Assembly: GCF_016801865.2 (NCBI RefSeq)
Contig: NC_068938.1
Location: 3,087,338-3,151,337, forward strand
DNA: 64,000 nt
Direction of reading: 5' to 3'
Source: Culex pipiens pallens
Lineage: Eukaryota > Arthropoda > Insecta > Diptera > Culicidae
Notes under the pieces: model-generated
Databases searched by the model: none
What the model was told of the DNA's origin: nothing
The model's input: only the letters and a program-made list of their open reading frames with translations
Program-made: the position numbers and the translations under genes
Shown: positions 59,544 to 64,000 of the stretch, piece by piece
Position numbering within the stretch: the first letter of the stretch is position 1
Layout: each line of letters starts with the position of its first letter

Positions 59544-62500
59544 CCACACCCGGAGTGGCCAGTGCCCTCGGGAAGGTTCTACCGGGGGGACATTAATCGA
59601 ACCATACGACTTGGGGCAATATGGGTATCAAAATTCATGGTTTTTTAAACTGGTAATGAAAATGGCCATTTTGACTGGATTGGCCACACCCGGAGTGGCC
59701 AGTGCCCTCGGGAAGGTTCTACCGGGGGGACATTAATCGAACCATACGACTTGGGGCAATATGGGTATCAAAATTCATGGTTTTTGAAACTGATAATGAA
59801 AATGGCCATTTTGACTGGATTGGCCACACCCGGAGTGGCCAGTGCCCTCGGGAAGGTTCTACCGGGGGGACATTAATCGAACCATACGACTTGGGGCAAT
59901 ATGGGTATCAAAATTCATGGTTTTTTAAACTGGTAATGAAAATGGCCATTTTGACTGGATTGGCCACACCCGGAGTGGCCAGTGCCCTCGGGAAGGTTCT
60001 ACCGGGGGGACATTAATCGAACCATACGACTTGGGGCAATATGGGTATCAAAATTCATGGTTTTTTAAACTGGTAATGAAAATGGCCATTTTGACTGGAT
60101 TGGCCACACCCGGAGTGGCCAGTGCCCTCGGGAAGGTTCTACCGGGGGGACATTAATCGAACCATACGACTTGGGGCAATATGGGTATCAAAATTCATGG
60201 TTTTTGAAACTGATAATGAAAATGGCCATTTTGACTGGATTGGCCACACCCGGAGTGGCCAGTGCCCTCGGGAAGGTTCTACCGGGGGGACATTAATCGA
60301 ACCATACGACTTGGGGCAATATGGGTATCAAAATTCATGGTTTTTTAAACTGGTAATGAAAATGGCCATTTTGACTGGATTGGCCACACCCGGAGTGGCC
60401 AGTGCCCTCGGGAAGGTTCTACCGGGGGGACATTAATCGAACCATACGACTTGGGGCAATATGGGTATCAAAATTCATGGTTTTTGAAACTGATAATGAA
60501 AATGGCCATTTTGACTGGATTGGCCACACCCGGAGTGGCCAGTGCCCTCGGGAAGGTTCTACCGGGGGGACATTAATCGAACCATACGACTTGGGGCAAT
60601 ATGGGTATCAAAATTCATGGTTTTTAAAACTGGTAATGAAAATGGCCATTTTGACTGGATTGGCCACACCCGGAGTGGCCAGTGCCCTCGGGAAGGTTCT
60701 ACCGGGGGGACATTAATCGAACCATACGACTTGGGGCAATATGGGTATCAAAATTCATGGTTTTTGAAACTGATAATGAAAATGGCCATTTTGACTGGAT
60801 TGGCCACACCCGGAGTGGCCAGTGCCCTCGGGAAGGTTCTACCGGGGGGACATTAATCGAACCATACGACTTGGGGCAATATGGGTATCAAAATTCATGG
60901 TTTTTTAAACTGGTAATGAAAATGGCCATTTTGACTGGATTGGCCACACCCGGAGTGGCCAGTGCCCTCGGGAAGGTTCTACCGGGGGGACATTAATCGA
61001 ACCATACGACTTGGGGCAATATGGGTATCAAAATTCATGGTTTTTGAAACTGATAATGAAAATGGCCATTTTGACTGGATTGGCCACACCCGGAGTGGCC
61101 AGTGCCCTCGGGAAGGTTCTACCGGGGGGACATTAATCGAACCATACGACTTGGGGCAATATGGGTATCAAAATTCATGGTTTTTAAAACTGGTAATGAA
61201 AATGGCCATTTTGACTGGATTGGCCACACCCGGAGTGGCCAGTGCCCTCGGGAAGGTTCTACCGGGGGGACATTAATCGAACCATACGACTTGGGGCAAT
61301 ATAGGTATCAAAATTCATGGTTTTTGAAACTGATAATGAAAATGGCCATTTTGACTGGATTGGCCACACCCGGAGTGGCCAGTGCCCTCGGGAAGGTTCT
61401 ACCGGGGGGACATTAATCGAACCATACGACTTGGGGCAATATGGGTATCAAAATTCATGGTTTTTTAAACTGGTAATGAAAATGGCCATTTTGACCGGAT
61501 TGGCCACACCCGGAGTGGTCAGTGCCCTCGGGAAGGTTCTACCGGGGGGACATTAATCGAACCATACGACTTGGGGCAATATAGGTATCAAAATTCATGG
61601 TTTTTGAAACTGATAATGAAAATGGCCATTTTGACTGGATTGGCCACACCCGGAGTGGCCAGTGCCCTCGGGAAGGTTCTACCGGGGGGACATTAATCGA
61701 ACCATACGACTTGGGGCAATATAGGTATCAAAATTCATGGTTTTTGAAACTGATAATGAAAATGGCCATTTTGACTGGATTGGCCACACCCGGAGTGGCC
61801 AGTGCCCTCGGGAAGGTTCTACCGGGGGGACATTAATCGAACCATACGACTTGGGGCAATATAGGTATCAAAATTCATGGTTTTTGAAACTGATAATGAA
61901 AATGGCCATTTTGACTGGATTGGCCACACCCGGAGTGGCCAGTGCCCTCGGGAAGGTTCTACCGGGGGGGGGGGGAGATTAATCAAACCATACGACTTGG
62001 GGCAATATGGGTATCAAAATTCATGGTTTTTGAAACTTGTAATGAAAATGGGCATTTTGACTGGATTGGCCACACCTGGAGTGGTCAGTGCCCTGGGAAA
62101 GGTTCTACCAGGGGGACATTAATCGAACCATACGACTTGGGGCAAAATGGGAATCCAAATTCATGGTTTTTGAAACTGGTAATGGAAATGGGCATTTTGA
62201 CTGGATTGGCCACACCCGGAGTGGCCAGTGCCCTCGGGAAGGTTCTACCGGGGGGACATTATTCGAACCATACGACTTGGGCCAATATGGGTATCAAAAT
62301 TCATGGTTATTGAAACTAGTAATGAAAATGGGCATTTTGACTGGATTGGCCACACCCGGAGTGGCCAGTGCCCTCGGGAAGGTTCTACCGGGGGGACATT
62401 AATCGAACCACACGACTTGGGGCAATATGGGTATCAAAATTCATGGTTTTTGAAACTTGTAATGAAAATGGCCATTTTGACCGGATTGGCCACACCCGGA

Positions 62501-63084
62501 GTGGTCAGTGCCCTCGGGAAGGTTCTACCGGGGGGACATTAATCGAACCATACGACTTGGGGCAATATAGGTATCAAAATTCATGGTTTTTGAAACTGAT
62601 AATGAAAATGGCCATTTTGACTGGATTGGCCACACCCGGAGTGGCCAGTGCCCTCGGAAAGGTTCTACCGGGGGGACATTAATCGAACCATACGACTTGG
62701 GGCAATATAGGTATCAAAATTCATGGTTTTTGAAACTGATAATGAAAATGGCCATTTTGACTGGATTGGCCACACCCGGAGTGGCCAGTGCCCTCGGGAA
62801 GGTTCTACCGGGGGGGGAGATTAATCAAACCATACGACTTGGGGCAATATGGGTATCAAAATTCATGGTTTTTGAAACTTGTAATGAAAATGGGCATTTT
62901 GACTGGATTGGCCACACCTGGAGTGGTCAGTGCCCTGGGAAAGGTTCTACCAGGGGGACATTAATCGAACCATACGACTTGGGGCAATATGGGAATCCAA
63001 ATTCATGGTTTTTGAAACTGGTAATGAAAATGACAATTTTGACCGGATTGGCCACACCCGGATTGGCCACACCCGTAGTGGCCA
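59541..63084 (+). repeat. 140-bp satellite, block 2 (about 25 units, plus orientation)
   Basis: Head-to-tail units in the orientation opposite to block 1. Between about 60340 and 61460 variants repeat in a four-unit order (TTTTTTAAACTGG, TTTTTGAAACTGATAATG, TTTTTAAAACTGG, TTTTTGAAACTGATAATG), a 560-bp higher-order repeat. Length changes occur in a poly-G tract near 61963-61977 and 62809-62817. Units beyond 62000 are more diverged. The unit contains the 14-bp palindrome AAAATGGCCATTTT and a TGGCCAC...GTGGCCA hairpin. Confidence 0.95.
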
Positions 63085-64000
63085 AACAATGAATTTTGAT
63101 ACCCATATTGCCCTAAGTCGTATGGTTCGATTAATGTCCCCCCGGTAGAACCTTCCCGAGGGCACTGGCCACTCCGGGTGTGGCCAATCCGGTCAAAATG
63201 GCCATTTTCATTACCAGTTTAAAAAACCATGAATTTTGATACCCATATTGCCCCAAGTCGTATGGTTCGATTAATGTCCTCCCGGTAGAACCTTCCCGAG
63301 GGCACTGGCCACTCCGGGTGTTACCAATTCGGTCAAAATGGCCATTTTCATTACCGGTTTCAAAAACCATGAATTTCGATACGGGACCATCCATAAACCA
63401 CGTGGACACTTTTTTGGGAATCATTTAAAAAAACCCCCCTCCCCTCGTGGACAATTGTCCATACAAAAAAAGAAAGCTGTATGGATCGTGGACTATCGCC
63501 ATAACCCCCCCCCCACCCCCACCTAAAGTGTCCACGTGGTTTATGGATGGTCCCTACCCATATTGCCCCAATTCGTATGGTTCGATTAATGTCCCCCCGG
63601 TAGAACCTTCCCGAGGGCAATTGCCACTCCAGGTGTGGCCAATCCAGTCAAAATGCCCATTTTCATTACCAGTTTCAAAAACCATGAATTTTGATACCCA
63701 TATTGGCCCAAGTCGTATGGTTCGAATAATGTCCCCCCGGTAGAACCTTCCCTCAGGGCAATGGCCACTCCGGGTGTGGCCAATCCAGTCAAAATGCCCA
63801 TTTTCATTACCAGTTTCAATAACCATGAATTTTGATACCCATATTGCCCAAATTTGTATGGTTCCGTAAATGTCCTCCCGGTAGAACCTTCCCTCAGGGC
63901 AATGGCCACTCCGGGTGTGGCCTATCCTGCCAAAATGGTCATTTTCATTACCAGTATCAAAAACCATGAATTTTGATACCCATATTGCCCAAATTTGTAT
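63085..64000 (-). repeat. 140-bp satellite, block 3 (minus orientation, runs off window)
   Basis: After TGGCCACACCCGTAGTGGCC the orientation flips without a spacer, and minus-oriented units continue to the window end. They are interrupted by a MITE at 63383-63554. Later units are more diverged (for example CCCTCAGGGCAATGG replacing CCCGAGGGCACTGG). Confidence 0.93.
63383..63554. mobile_element. MITE inserted in satellite unit, family D
   Basis: 172 bp with 30-bp terminal inverted repeats beginning GGGACCATCCATAAACCACG. It splits a satellite unit at GATAC|CCATATTG and duplicates TAC (63380-63382 and 63555-63557). The interior has a smaller dyad (GTGGACAATTGTCCATAC / GTATGGATCGTGGAC). Non-coding. 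A 3-bp duplication fits PIF/Harbinger-type or related transposases, but the superfamily is not proven. Confidence 0.88.

Noticed and set aside
55708..63967. Dozens of similar ORFs of about 104-169 codons on both strands
   Set aside because: They are by-products of a stop-poor 140-bp tandem repeat. Because 140 is not a multiple of 3, the same peptide recurs in shifted frames. There are no gene-like signals and no domain.
55430..64000. CRISPR-like regular repeats
   Set aside because: The whole 140-bp unit repeats with no variable spacers, and the genome is eukaryotic. This is a satellite.

Overview
The window looks like chromosomal DNA of a culicine mosquito, most likely Culex. That call is inference from three things: an insect-type dachshund gene spread over tens of kilobases, AT-rich introns packed with short transposons, and tRNA-Val-derived SINEs plus a Jockey-clade LINE of mosquito type. 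I see no bacterial gene organisation, no CRISPR array and no intact tRNA or rRNA gene.

The only host gene I can support is dachshund (dac), on the minus strand. Six coding exons join in a consistent reading frame with GT-AG boundaries: 46077-45245, 10860-10679, 5406-5202, 5130-5021, 4916-4716 and 4559-4260. Together they encode about 610 residues: a low-complexity N-terminus, the DACHbox-N (Ski/Sno/Dac) domain, an SSRPGRPPKR basic motif, a Pro/Gly-rich linker, an acidic linker, a poly-Q/poly-A tract and the start of DACHbox-C. The last exon ends at a good donor site, so the C-terminal coiled coil must lie beyond base 1. The intron between exons 1 and 2 is about 34.4 kb. In it, AT-rich repeat-laden DNA alternates with GC-richer single-copy islands, which are candidate enhancers. 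The 7-mer GCCTACT/AGTAGGC recurs in these islands.

Mobile DNA is abundant, and several copies have exact target-site duplications (TSDs). They include two tRNA-Val-type SINEs (2065-2323, 8228-8479), a second SINE type with a pentanucleotide-repeat tail (48355-48581), a TTAA-flanked piggyBac-like MITE in two opposite copies (7496-7888, 19602-19995), a hAT-like element (20014-21130), TA-flanked pogo/mariner-like MITEs (10327-10488 and a five-copy family), a TTCA-flanked MITE (43887-44283), an LTR-like block near 35.2-35.9 kb, and a 1.6-kb Jockey-type LINE (49075-50666). The LINE has an intact ORF1, an internal-promoter-like DPE and a 13-bp TSD, but no ORF2.

The right end (about 55.4-64 kb) is the most unusual region. 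It is a 140-bp satellite in three blocks of alternating orientation. The first two blocks (about 25 units each) face each other around a 259-bp inverted unique arm and a 45-bp loop centred at 59262. This makes a near-symmetrical palindrome of about 7.6 kb that could yield a very long hairpin RNA. The third block, inverted again, starts near 63085 and runs off the window; a 172-bp MITE with a TAC duplication has inserted in it. The many similar roughly 104-residue ORFs there are by-products of the satellite and not genes.
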